NCBI GenBank assembly: GCA_025201865.1
Contig: MU602873.1
Location: 4,104-27,532 of the forward strand
DNA: 23,429 bases
Source: Ramicandelaber brevisporus
Lineage: Eukaryota; Kickxellomycota; Ramicandelaberales; Ramicandelaberaceae
Direction: 5' to 3'
Shown here: positions 1-9,239 of the stretch, piece by piece
How the letters are laid out: each line of letters opens with the position of its first letter
Position numbering within the stretch: position 1 is the stretch's first letter
Translations under genes and position numbers: made by a program
The notes under the pieces: generated by a model
Database searches by the model: none
What the model saw: only the letters and a program-made list of their open reading frames with translations
What the model was told of the DNA's origin: nothing

Positions 1-3000
1 TACTGAGATGGCAAAGAGGTTACGGCACCAATGAGAGCACGAGCAAAGCGACGGAGTGGACGCCAGTGAGCAGCGATCCGTATCATGAGCGACGCAGCAA
101 ATTCAGCACTGTGCATCATTCGCATTTCCATCTGCTCAGTGGTAGTGCAACCAAACGCAGGTGCATATCGAGAGGCATTGCCAATATAAGAAACGAGAAT
201 TGCACCGGCTAGATACGCAAAGAAACCAACAGCAGAGTCAAACACATGAGCAGGACAGCTGGTTGCCTCGACCAATTCAAGAGTGCCCAGAGCAGCTTCA
301 ACACAGCGAATCTGAGCCTCAAGGACATGGGTGACGGCTGCGGGATTGCTGGATGCCTTGATGCGCTCAAGTAAATTGGGTCCAAGATGGTTGAGCAGAA
401 TAACAGCACCACAATAAGTGAGACGCAGGTTGAGCAAGTCCGAGCACACCAGCTGATCACGCTTAATTCCGTCAGGCACATTCTGAGCAGTGCTGCGGCA
501 AAATTGAGGCAGTACGGCAAACCACTTGACAAACCCATTGTTCAGTCGCTCAAAATCCTCCGAGAAAATGATATCGTTGCCAGTATCGGTGCAGAAATGG
601 CGGCGACGATACATCTCATCGGCAACATCAGACATCATCGAATAGAGACGGAACTGGGCATGAATGTCGAGTGCACCAACCTGCGATTCGACCGCGGGCA
701 ATGGAGCTGGAGTTGGTGGAGTGTTGCGAGGAGAGATGCTGCTTGGACGACTATCAGTGAAACTGCCGCTGTGACTGCGGCGATGATATCCGTTCGCTCT
801 TCCACTTGATGAGACTGGCGCTTGAAGTGGAGACCATTCAGTGCCAGACATGAGTGCGTTTGAAGAGGCAGCGGATGCAAGTGCAGTGGCAATGCCATCG
901 GTCTTCAATGTTGCATAACCATCGGTGCCAACTCGAACATCGTTTTCCATACCAGGGAGCCAGTCTGAAGGAGCAGTGGTGGCTGGCTGAGCTGCTCTGT
1001 TTGCAGTTGTAGACATTGGAGCTGGTGTGAGTGGACTGCCGACAGCCGAGTCAATATTCATTGCGCTGTCGCTGCTGCCGCCGGTGCTGCCACTGTTTGA
1101 CGCTGATGCGCTCACAATAACACTGATGTCACTGGCTGCATCATCCATATCAATATCAATATCAATATCAACATCCTCTTGTACAACCTGATTAGTTGGC
1201 TCACCGCCATTAAGTGCCGTTGGGTCTGGTCTGAACACTGGTGCTGGCAGTGGCGGATACAGGACTGTAAAGTAAAACATCTTCTGCGGAAACTGCGCTT
1301 TACAGTCTCTAAATGACACTGATGGTTTCAATCCAGCAGGCAGTGCAGTTAGCATGTTAATGACCATGACCATCCACCATAATCTACGCAATCTGTAGTC
1401 GAGAATGGTTGGATCCTCAGGTCCATTCAAGCTAGACTTGTTCTCATCCACTCTGTGTAATCTCATTTCAAGTGCCAATTTGATTGCATAGTGGAAGTTA
1501 ACTGAGCCTAAGCTATTGTCGCTCAATCCACAAATGTGATAGCCAGTGGCCAGCAATGCATGAATGTGCTCAGCTGATGGTTTACTGGTCGCATTGTCAA
1601 GATCACGATGCTTGATTGCATTGGAGATGAATACATGAGCCGCATGGCTGAGCGAGACTCCATTGATGGCTGGCATGCTGGCATAGCGACAAAATGTAGC
1701 CAAAAGCGAATGAAGCTCGAGGGGCGGCATTGTTCCAGTACGTACTCTCTGAAGAAAAGTAGAGCGATCCATTAACCAATCAAATCTGTTGGCACGAAAG
1801 TAGATATCAACAATTTGACCAACAACTGAATGACAATAAACATCCTGATGATTAATATCAACATACCGAGGATGGATTTTGAAGGGAGGCAATCCACCCG
1901 TTGCGAGACCAAAATTACCATTTCCAGCCGTGCTGTTGTTGCTGCTGCCGCTTGTGTTTGTTCTGAAACTGGATGTAGAGTCTGTGCTACCACGACGTCC
2001 GCCAGATATGCTTGCTGCAGCAAATGCCTTCCGAAGAGGTGGAAGTAGCAGCGCTGGCAAATTCTCTGTAGACTGCGATCTCTTTGGCGATAGCCCAGAC
2101 AATGGATCGCGGGGAAGTGCTGCTGTTGCTGGACCGGCTGCTACTATTGCTGTACTACCGCCATTTGATGAAGATCGACCCATTGCGGCACTTGGAGTGG
2201 GTAATACGCCAAGGCTGAGTCGCTGCGGACGCGGTCGAGGTAGAGGTAGAGTGATATTGGTGGTATTGCTGCTGATGTTGCTGGGTGTTGTTGGTGATGC
2301 CTGTCCAGATCGATATCCAGATCCAATTGGCTGGAATGAACCTGGGTTGGGATATGGGCTAAATCTAGTTTGAGAGCTGTCGCTTCCTGCTCGTCGATGA
2401 CTGGAGACACGCGGCCATGGACCAGGTGCAAACGACGACTGTGGCTGGGGCAGCTGCTGAGTCCATCCGGATGCTGCTCGCGGTGATCCATCGGAGCTTG
2501 ATGCACTGCCTGATACTCCACTGTACTGAATTGCGAGTCCGTTCGAGTGTGACAACTCTGGCAACTGCAGCAATTGTGAATGAGGTGGGAGTGGAAGTGG
2601 GGGTAGAGGCGTTAGAGTAGACTGCTGCTGCTGCTGTTGTTGCTGCTGCTGCTGCTGAAGTGTCGTTGCGAATGTTGGAGAATATGTTCCATGGATGTGA
2701 CCAGTAGTTGGAAAGCCATGCTGAGGTATTGCCAAACCATTAATCATTCCGGGTGTAGGTGGCGCTGCTGCAGCTGGCATTCCGCTGTCCATTGACGATC
2801 TAAATCGCTTCGTCTGTGGTGTAATCAGTGGCGGCATCATGTCACCTAGCGGAGAATGCAGCTGTGGCTGGTTCTGCTGTTGCCATGACATTGCAGTTGC
2901 TGATAGAGGCGATGTTGCAGTGTCGAGTGTCTGCTGAGCCCTCGACGTGTGATTGAAATGGGATGGCAGATTCAGCATGTGAGGCCGTCTCGCATCACCA

Positions 3001-3281
3001 TTTACACCACCGCTGCCATTGATGACGCCAAGATGTGCTGCAGGAATAGGTACTAACGGCGTCAAAGGGTCACCGGAAGTAGCCAGAGTGACAGCATGAA
3101 CCTGAGCATGAGCCGCGGCAACAATCGCAGTTGTGTTCTCCCAAACTGGCTGTCGAGTTCGTCTATCTCTGCCGTATACACACGGCACACCATGCCGCAA
3201 ACACAGTGAGCAGACTGGCTGTTCTCTGTTGCACTTGGCTTTGCGCAGTCTGCAAAAGTCGCAGGATCGTAGTAAAGTCAT
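1..3281 (-). CDS. Zn(II)2Cys6 fungal transcription factor with middle homology region, partial at left edge
   Basis: Likely a nuclear DNA-binding regulator of the Gal4-like class. The ATG (3279-3281) lies nine codons after an in-frame TGA (3306-3308). The frame then stays open for 1093 codons to the window edge, where the last two bases read TA, so the next base decides between a stop and Tyr. The N-terminus is a textbook zinc cluster: Cys 7, 10, 17, 24, 27 and 34 (CX2CX6CX6CX2CX6C), with the usual basic stretch RLRKAK between Cys10 and Cys17. A Gln/Ser/Pro-rich region follows, with 12 uninterrupted Gln at residues 209-220. Residues about 480-670 match the fungal-specific transcription factor domain (PF04082 type), including the RRLWWMVMV helix. 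A Ser-rich linker with an alternating Asp-Ile acidic run comes next, then a helical C-terminal part. Target genes cannot be inferred. No intron is needed. Confidence 0.9.
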   Translation of the reverse strand, partial: MTLLRSCDFCRLRKAKCNREQPVCSLCLRHGVPCVYGRDRRTRQPVWENTTAIVAAAHAQVHAVTLATSGDPLTPLVPIPAAHLGVINGSGGVNGDARRPHMLNLPSHFNHTSRAQQTLDTATSPLSATAMSWQQQNQPQLHSPLGDMMPPLITPQTKRFRSSMDSGMPAAAAPPTPGMINGLAIPQHGFPTTGHIHGTYSPTFATTLQQQQQQQQQQQQSTLTPLPPLPLPPHSQLLQLPELSHSNGLAIQYSGVSGSASSSDGSPRAASGWTQQLPQPQSSFAPGPWPRVSSHRRAGSDSSQTRFSPYPNPGSFQPIGSGYRSGQASPTTPSNISSNTTNITLPLPRPRPQRLSLGVLPTPSAAMGRSSSNGGSTAIVAAGPATAALPRDPLSGLSPKRSQSTENLPALLLPPLRKAFAAASISGGRRGSTDSTSSFRTNTSGSSNNSTAGNGNFGLATGGLPPFKIHPRYVDINHQDVYCHSVVGQIVDIYFRANRFDWLMDRSTFLQRVRTGTMPPLELHSLLATFCRYASMPAINGVSLSHAAHVFISNAIKHRDLDNATSKPSAEHIHALLATGYHICGLSDNSLGSVNFHYAIKLALEMRLHRVDENKSSLNGPEDPTILDYRLRRLWWMVMVINMLTALPAGLKPSVSFRDCKAQFPQKMFYFTVLYPPLPAPVFRPDPTALNGGEPTNQVVQEDVDIDIDIDMDDAASDISVIVSASASNSGSTGGSSDSAMNIDSAVGSPLTPAPMSTTANRAAQPATTAPSDWLPGMENDVRVGTDGYATLKTDGIATALASAASSNALMSGTEWSPLQAPVSSSGRANGYHRRSHSGSFTDSRPSSISPRNTPPTPAPLPAVESQVGALDIHAQFRLYSMMSDVADEMYRRRHFCTDTGNDIIFSEDFERLNNGFVKWFAVLPQFCRSTAQNVPDGIKRDQLVCSDLLNLRLTYCGAVILLNHLGPNLLERIKASSNPAAVTHVLEAQIRCVEAALGTLELVEATSCPAHVFDSAVGFFAYLAGAILVSYIGNASRYAPAFGCTTTEQMEMRMMHSAEFAASLMIRIAAHWRPLRRFARALIGAVTSLPSQ
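2622..2657 (-). repeat. CAG/CAA tract encoding 12 glutamines in the Zn2Cys6 regulator
   Basis: Twelve consecutive Gln codons in the frame of the regulator, with two CAA interruptions inside CAG runs (read on + as CTG with two TTG). It lies between the zinc cluster and the middle homology region. Polyglutamine here is common in fungal regulators and may act in activation; the function is inferred. Confidence 0.9.
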
Positions 3282-3580
3282 CGCAGTTCTCGTATTCGTA
3301 CTCGCTCACAGTTGCAGTTGCAGTTGTGGTTTGTAACTGTAGTCGCAGTTGCAGTTTGTAGTTTGTAGTGTGTGATAGTGTGTAATTTGCTGCGTGCGAT
3401 AAGGCCGGGGAATAGAGATGGCTACAGTCGGAGCGGAACTGCTGCTACAGTGATTGTCGCTCTTCTGTCGGCCGAGTCCGCTGCTTGTGGGCGGATGGAT
3501 GATTATTATGATGCAAATGGACGGACTTGTCGAAAATGGGAGAGAGAGAGAGCTCGATTCCCAGATTAGGTAACAACTCC

Positions 3581-3616
3581 GAGAGAGAGAGAGAGAGAGG
3601 GATAGAAAGAAAGAAA
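3581..3616. repeat. (GA)n / (GAAA)n microsatellite
   Basis: A nearly perfect GA dinucleotide run followed by GATA/GAAA units. A shorter GA run lies at 3541-3552. It sits about 300 bp upstream of the regulator start codon. Confidence 0.85.
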
Positions 3617-4014
3617 GCGACCACGCGAGGGAATGAGCTGCAGAAAGTGTGTCCCCAAACCAACAAATGACGCACAAACTATACAAATCCGACGCCGCCA
3701 CCGAGTCGGAATGGCCGCAAGATTGATTCTTCGCTGATGCTCGCGTATACTGTTGTTGTGGGCACTGCAGTCGTTGATGCGCTGCGTGGTTATGTGCTGA
3801 ACACGAGGCGGCTATACAATGGTTACACAATCCAAAACACTGTCGTTATTTTTTTGTTGTTTTTGTTTTTACGAGCGAGCTAACAAGTCAGCTACTGTTG
3901 TTGATAGCTGAAGTTGTTTGTAGTCAAAAAAGAGGGAGATAAAGGTCAAAACAAGTTGACAGCGCGTTATTATGGTGGAGTTGTCAGTTCAGATGACTGG
4001 AAGTGTATCGCAAT

Positions 4015-4051
4015 GAAAGAGAGGGAGAGAGACAGGGAGAAAGAGAGAAAG
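4015..4051. repeat. GAGA/GGGAGA purine tract
   Basis: Interrupted GAGA units that open the long purine-rich part of the intergenic region. Confidence 0.75.
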
Positions 4052-5237
4052 CACCGGCGATAATGACAAAGGCGTCTTTGGGGAGGGAGGGAGGGAGGTC
4101 TGTAAAATGGAGTGGCGCTTTCAGTCAAACCCGAAAGCAAAAAGGGAAGTGTAGTGTTGGAAGTGAAAGCAGGGAAGAAGTAGCGATACTGGTATCTTCG
4201 GATCCAGTCAAAAGTTATGGTAGTAGTGGAATCGAAGATACTCGAACAGACTCACTTGTAGGAGAGGAGGAAGACCGAAGCAGGGGAAAGAGTGAAAGCA
4301 AAAAAAGAAAAGACCAAAAAAAACCGTATTCGCCTGTTGAGGTTGCTTGCGTGTGTGAGAACTATGGAGAAGACACTGTATCGAAGGGAGTGTGTGAATG
4401 GATGATGCTTTCAAACGTGAGGAAAGAAGGACCAAACCCTTGTAATAGTTCCGAAGAGCTGCTGTGATTGGCGGATATGCGACGGATATACAAAACGGCA
4501 AGTCCAGGGCTGAATGCTGTTCTTTGGTGCGTTTTGCTTCGCTGTTGATGATGAAGCAGACTGGTCGCTGGTTTGCTAGGGACAGAGAGAGAGTGCGTGT
4601 GTACGAGATAAACGGTGTAAAAAAAAGAATGGGGTAGAAGCACAAAGAAAAAACAACAACGGCAGCAGCAGCGACAATGGACGTACAAGCTATGGAGGGA
4701 GATGCAGAGACGACGAGAGAGAGAGGATACGGAGATAGTCTTTGTGTACTGGATAGGGGGCACTCTGATGGTGCGCCGCAGCCGGTGTATGTCCGATGGA
4801 TATTCTACACGAAGCAAGAGTCCCAAAAGAAGTAAAGAATGGGGACGCGCGTGCTCGGTGTGACAGGCAACGGAGGTATCAATAGAAAAGAAAGAGAAAA
4901 ACGAAAAGGTGTATGTGCGTGGAGTGTGTGAGGTGTGTGAAGTGATGCACGGGTACCAAGGACAGACGGGGCAGGCAGGCAGGCGTCGCAGTAAAAAAAA
5001 AACAAGTTGTATGTACGTAGAGTCAAAGTGGAAGTGGAAGTTGAAGTTGAAAGGAGAAGAATGGGAGCTATGACGAAATAAGGGAGAGAAGGAGGATATA
5101 AGTGCGAGTGGCTATGATGCCAAAGTTGGATGATACTGCGACCTGCCTGACTGTGCAAACAATGTGTGGAGATGAAGGGGGAAGGCAAAGGCAAAAAAGC
5201 TGGGGTGTTGGTTTGAGAGTGATGGAATACTGTTGGA

Positions 5238-5282
5238 GTACGTCTGTCTGTCTGCCTGTCTGTCTGTGTCTGTGTGTCTGTT
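5238..5282. repeat. (CTGT)n tetranucleotide tract
   Basis: Repeated CTGT units with a CTGC and GTGT variant, a typical microsatellite. Confidence 0.85.
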
Positions 5283-5336
5283 TGGTGGGGGGACGATCAG
5301 GGTGCACGACCTGGAACTAGCTTCCTTCTGTGGAAA

Positions 5337-5370
5337 AACAGAACAGAACAGAATAGAACAGGGCAGAACA
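5337..5370. repeat. (ACAGA) pentanucleotide tract
   Basis: Tandem, slightly degenerate copies of a pentamer (ACAGA/ATAGA/GCAGA) on the + strand. Confidence 0.8.
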
Positions 5371-5765
5371 AAGCGAAAAGCGAGCTAAGGAGGCAGAGTG
5401 TCACAAGATGACCCAAGATGAGCTAAAGCAAGAGAGAGACAAAGTGAGAAAAATAGAGAGAGTTTTGTAAAAATAGCTCAACAAACGAGAACGGCAATGG
5501 AGATACCCCTTTACCGGACAAAGCAAAGGTGTGAAACGTACCTGAGTCGGCTCCTTTGAGTGAGTGTGTATGAAAATATGTAATCGATGAGGTGCGGTGA
5601 CCTTCACAGTAGTTGCTGTGTGCAGGACGACAATGCCAATAAGGAAAGGATACGAGTGTTTGCGCAAACGTATGCCAGATAATGAAAACAAAGCAACAAC
5701 AACAACAAAACAAAGCAACAACAAAAAACAATGATGATTATGATTATGATTTTTAGTGTTGCAAC

Positions 5766-5804
5766 AGAGAAAGAGAGAGAAAGAGAGAAAGAGAGAAAGA
5801 GAGG
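5766..5804. repeat. (GAGAAA)n purine mirror tract
   Basis: About six GAGAAA/GAGAGA units, uninterrupted purine on the + strand and nearly mirror-symmetric. Such tracts can form intramolecular triplexes; whether this one does is inference. Confidence 0.8.
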
Positions 5805-6024
5805 AGGTTTCGGCTATATGATGCACTCTTTCTGTAATAAGTGGGACTGGAGCAAGTAGTTTGGTGTTGCTGGCTATGTTTTTTTTTTTTGCAAACTGTT
5901 GGAGGCTGTGTGAGAGTGGACGGACGTGAGATGGGGGAGAGGTGAAGTGCGTCCTGAAATATGGGATGGATGAATGCACGTTTACAAAAAACAGCAGGGA
6001 AGGAATAAAGGTGTGAGTGTGTTC

Positions 6025-6108
6025 GCTTGCTTGCTTGCTTGCTTGCTGTTTGTGATGCTGGCTGACTGGGTGGCCGACTGGGTGGCTGACTGACTGACCG
6101 ACTGAATG
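6025..6108. repeat. (CTTG)n tract followed by (GCTGACTGGGTG) and (CTGA) repeats
   Basis: CTTG tetramers at 6025-6047, then about three copies of a unit around GCTGACTGGGTG/CCGACTGGGTG, then CTGACTGA-type units. These look like simple-sequence expansion with no coding role. Confidence 0.8.
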
Positions 6109-6353
6109 ACTATGATTGGAATCAGTGGAGGCAGTGTTGCCTTCGGGCGGCGCAGTCTTTTTTGTTTTAGGATTCACTGGCAAACAAATGTATACTGAGC
6201 TGAATTGGATTGCAAAATGGCGATGGGGAACCACGCCGTTTGGAGGCAACAAGCCAGAGTGGAGGAAGTTGTTGTTCCGTTAAGTGTAAACAGTAAGATG
6301 TCCGCCGAACGGCAACACTATAAAGTCGGAAGTCTATGCGTGCGCACACACCC

Positions 6354-6389
6354 AAAATACTGTGCGTCAAAAAAATACTGTGCGTCAAA
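6354..6389. repeat. Perfect 18-bp tandem duplication
   Basis: Two identical, directly adjacent 18-bp units (6354-6371 and 6372-6389), each beginning AAAATACTGTGCG. This looks like a recent slippage duplication. Confidence 0.9.
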
Positions 6390-6728
6390 GAGTGTGAAGC
6401 GCACGGAATTGTATCAAAAGGGGGGAATGAGGCGGGTTGCAGATGGTTCCGTCAAGCCAGTGAAAGAGAATGAATGAGTGTGTGAATGGGTGTAAAGCAA
6501 GAACAGTTGTGTAGTAGAATGGCGGGTAATGTCGCAGTGGAGTTTGGAACGAGCGAAATGACGATGATGATGATTATGCGCAGTGGATGGATGTGATAGA
6601 TTGATTGATAGATAGACGGCCACCAGACGCTGATAGGACAAGCGATTATCGAACTCGACGCTGTGCGGCAACACAAAGGCGCAAAAAAGAATGCAGGCAA
6701 AAACAAACCAAAAGCCAAAGAAAAAAAA

Positions 6729-6750
6729 CGAAAACGAAAACGAAAACGAA
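6729..6750. repeat. (CGAAAA)n hexanucleotide tract
   Basis: Successive CGAAAA units. In one frame they encode a Lys/Arg run that imitates a basic protein. Confidence 0.85.
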
Positions 6751-7835
6751 TGGATGATCGGTCAGTCGCGGCGAACAGGCTGAAGCACGTGCGGTATCTT
6801 GTCAATAGTGGCACCAGCGCAGACGTTGACAAGAACAAGAAAAAAGTGGTAGCAAATTAAAAGTGACAAATGGCAATAGCAAGTCGCGACAGAAAGTGCG
6901 TGACGGAACTGCAGGCAGCGGATATGAGTGGTAAAAGGAACAAGGCGAGCAGTAGTAGTCGATAGCAAAAACAAAAAGGTGGTGGAAGTATCAAAAAAAG
7001 AGAGGCGGATTTCTGTTCAGGAGCAGGGAATTGGAGTGTAAAACAAGGTTGCTGTATAGGCAATTGTATAGAGTGAGAATGGACAAGGAAGAAGAGTAGT
7101 GATAGTAGTAGTCGTCCTTGGTCTCACTTCCTCCCCTCTCTCACTCTTCTCAGACAGATAAAAAACGCGAAAAAGGAACGAGTAGGACTGCTGACTGCTG
7201 ACTACTGTCTACTGACTAGCGGTGGTTGCGAGTTCCCATTGGGAATGTGTGTGTGTGTGCGTGTGTTGCTATTGTTGTTGTTTTAACGGAGACAGTTGGT
7301 CTTTGTCCGCACAGGCGTGACTTGTCGCTTCTCCTCTGCCCAGTCCACCCAACCTCCACCACTCAACTCCTGAATTCCCTTTTTATGCACCACCTCCACA
7401 CTTCCACAATCGCACTCGTTGTTTTTTTTTTCTTCCTTCTATCGGGAAGGATCCTTTGTTGTTCGAATGCTGCATTGTGGACAAAAAAAGCCTGCAATGG
7501 AAGTCAGAGCTGCAGGTATGTATCTGTAGTCCCCAATGTAAAAACAAAAATATAATGGAAGACTCAGATGCAAGTGCACCAGCCATTACGAAATCCTTCG
7601 AGTCACAACTCCAATATGAGGCTGAATGAGTTTGAGTCGGAACCACGCTGGTGTGAAAAACTCTGTGACATACCTCCGTGTTGCTACTGTGAGAGGACAA
7701 GAACAGCTGCATCATATTAGCTTATAAAATTGTTTAAAACAAAAACAAAACAAAACAATGGAAGGGATGCCGCCTAAGTTCAGATAAGTATAATAGTATG
7801 AATGGCAATGACAATGGCAATTTTTTTTTATGGTA

Positions 7836-8558
7836 TTAAAGAAGCTTCTTCTTCTTGAAGAATGTGCGCAAATGACGAACCTGCAAGAAGCACACAATTC
7901 CAATAACCACAATTTGCGTAAAGGTCCACCACACAATTCTCTTGTTAATCTTTTCACTCAGTCTGCGGAACTTGAATTCCATCAATCTCTGCTCTCTTTG
8001 CTCATTCTTGATCTCTTCAATCTTTCGATTCAATTCACCAATCCGCTTGCCCATCGCATCCACCTTCCCGGAGTTCTCTTTGGTATCATCGTGGACAGTC
8101 GAATACGTTGTAGTCAGTCTGACACGGAATGATGGTGCATTGAACCAGGCAGTTGAGTTTGCCTGCAAACAAATCTTGTGCTGGCCAGGCTCCAACGCCG
8201 CAAAATGGAATGAGCCCTCGTGCTTACCGCGCGTGTTGACCAACATGGAGTTTGTGGGGATTTCAAGCACGGAGATTTGGAGACCGACGGAAGGGTTAAT
8301 AAAGTACTTCTTCTCGGGCTCGGACCACTCCTCGGCGAAATAAGTGCCTGACATTGTGGCGCCTTTGATCATGTCTTCAAGGAAACATTTGGACTCGGCG
8401 CCAGTCAGATAAAAGTGCAGGGCATTGGCTGGAGTTGAGGCAAAGAGAAGCACCAGCAGAGCTGACAGGACAGCCAAGGTTGCGGTGGTGGTGACGGTAG
8501 TGGTGGCACTGAAGAGGCGACTGCTGCGCATACTGGAGGAGAGCTTGGACGGCCTCAT
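7836..8558 (-). CDS. p24/emp24 family cargo receptor, alpha subfamily (TMED4/9, Erp1-like)
   Basis: A type I membrane protein of the early secretory pathway, 240 aa. p24 proteins cycle between ER and Golgi as hetero-oligomers in COPI and COPII vesicles. Visible parts in order: hydrophobic signal segment (about 26-46); GOLD domain starting ALHFYL (47 on) with the expected Cys58/Cys130 pair; coiled-coil neck (about 165-205); one membrane span (about 209-227); short tail ending FFKKKKLL. The FF motif and KKxx ending are the known COPII and COPI binding signals. The luminal start and the LEPGQHKICLQANST stretch fit the alpha subfamily best. The ATG at 8556-8558 gives a normal signal peptide; a second Met at residue 10 is a possible start. 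The frame remains open upstream without an ATG. The start codon directly follows a polypyrimidine-CAG, so a 5' UTR intron is possible. Confidence 0.93.
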   Translation of the reverse strand: MRPSKLSSSMRSSRLFSATTTVTTTATLAVLSALLVLLFASTPANALHFYLTGAESKCFLEDMIKGATMSGTYFAEEWSEPEKKYFINPSVGLQISVLEIPTNSMLVNTRGKHEGSFHFAALEPGQHKICLQANSTAWFNAPSFRVRLTTTYSTVHDDTKENSGKVDAMGKRIGELNRKIEEIKNEQREQRLMEFKFRRLSEKINKRIVWWTFTQIVVIGIVCFLQVRHLRTFFKKKKLL

Positions 8559-9023
8559 CTGAAGAAAAAGAGAGAGCAAGCTAGCGAGCGAACGAACGAG
8601 CGAACGAACTAACGAGCGAGTAAGGAGGGAGGTGAGGTAAATCGCGAAATAATAGTGGGTGCTGGCAAAACAAAAAAAAAACAGATGAACACAAAACAGA
8701 GTATAACAAGAAGACTGTATAGGAACCAAAAGTAGTATAGAGAGAGAGAGAGAGGCTAACTCGACTGACTGGAGTCACATGGAGTATGCTCAAATCACAT
8801 ACAGAGAGAATATTCCCCACTTTTGACGTGGCTCCAATGCTCACAATCCGCGCTTTCCTTCAGTCCCCCCTTCTCTTCCTTCTCTTCCCTCTCACAAATA
8901 CTCTCACACATACTCTCACAAAGGAGTCCTCCCGTTCAAAATGAGAGTCGTTATGTACATACATATACTTATATCCAACACTAATCGGTCGTGATAACTT
9001 TGCATTTAACTGTATTCGCTCAT
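8559..9023. other. Intergenic region between p24 and QCR9 genes
   Basis: Holds the 5' flank of the p24 gene and the 3' flank of QCR9. Contents: a GAAC/GAGC tetranucleotide tract (8583-8622), a GA run (8737-8755), a + strand pyrimidine tract (about 8850-8890) and three imperfect 12-bp tandem copies of CTCTCACAAATA (8889-8924). No gene is seen. Confidence 0.75.
8583..8622. repeat. (GAAC/GAGC)n tract upstream of the p24 start codon
   Basis: Repeated CGAA/CGAG tetramers, 25-65 bp upstream of the p24 ATG. In the sense orientation of that gene they read TTCG/CTCG. It is the inverted counterpart of the tract at 9240-9282. Confidence 0.9.
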
Positions 9024-9239
9024 TTAGTTGTTCTCGTAGCGGTGCTTAATGTCCTTCCACTGCTTGCCCTTGTTGTGGTAGTCGAACCAGGCCTGAGTGC
9101 CCTCAATGAACACGGCGCCGAAAGCAAGACCGCCAACAACAATCGCGGACATGAAGGTCGAGTTACGGCGGATCACAGTCTGGTACAGACCGCGGCTGAA
9201 GCTGTTCAGGGTAGTGTTGGAGGCACGGTAGCTTGGCAT
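9024..9239 (-). CDS. QCR9: Ubiquinol-cytochrome c reductase subunit 9 (Qcr9/UQCR10)
   Basis: A small single-span subunit of respiratory complex III in the mitochondrial inner membrane, 71 aa. It contains the family's basic N-terminal segment, RRNST before the span, a hydrophobic helix (about residues 28-46), a Glu-Gly following the helix, and the diagnostic C-terminus KGKQWKDIKHRYENN, which closely matches animal UQCR10 and fungal Qcr9. The ATG (9237-9239) gives the expected length. It is immediately preceded by a long GAAC-type repeat, so the 5' untranslated region is essentially simple sequence. The Ind1 gene, also mitochondrial, lies upstream on the same strand. Confidence 0.95.
   Translation of the reverse strand: MPSYRASNTTLNSFSRGLYQTVIRRNSTFMSAIVVGGLAFGAVFIEGTQAWFDYHNKGKQWKDIKHRYENN

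Larger units (their letters stand above)
3282..7835. other. 4.5-kb gene-poor, microsatellite-rich intergenic region
   Basis: The interval lies between the 5' end of the Zn2Cys6 gene and the 3' end of the p24 gene. I see no convincing protein-coding gene in it. The + strand is strongly purine-rich from about 3500 to 7105 (GA and GAAA runs, poly-A, GGGA runs). It switches to pyrimidine-rich at about 7107-7470. Long open frames on the minus strand here are explained by the depletion of stop codons in a pyrimidine-rich strand. The region presumably holds the promoter and leader of the regulator. A long non-coding transcript is possible but has no direct support. Confidence 0.7.

Noticed and set aside
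387-809. A 140-codon + strand ATG frame inside the regulator
   Set aside because: Antisense shadow of the Zn2Cys6 gene, which has domain-level support in the other strand.
4003-4467. A 154-codon + strand frame rich in Glu/Arg/Lys
   Set aside because: Begins at GTG and reflects GAGA/GGGA purine tracts; no domain-like segment.
6025-6108. Spaced repeats that might suggest a CRISPR-like array
   Set aside because: Short, degenerate, adjacent units in a fungal genome; plain microsatellites.
5401-6252. A 283-codon open frame on the minus strand
   Set aside because: It starts without ATG, runs through microsatellites and translates to Ser/Leu/His/Phe simple sequence. Long frames are expected in a pyrimidine-rich strand that rarely forms stop codons.
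6663-6860. A Lys/Arg-rich 65-codon + strand frame resembling a small basic protein
   Set aside because: Begins at GTG, and its basic core is just the CGAAAA repeat translated.
7440-7640. tRNA-like GTTCGAATG and CTTCGAGTC motifs
   Set aside because: They resemble the T-arm box, but no flanking 5-bp stem or acceptor stem could be paired. No tRNA was found in any intergenic region by eye.
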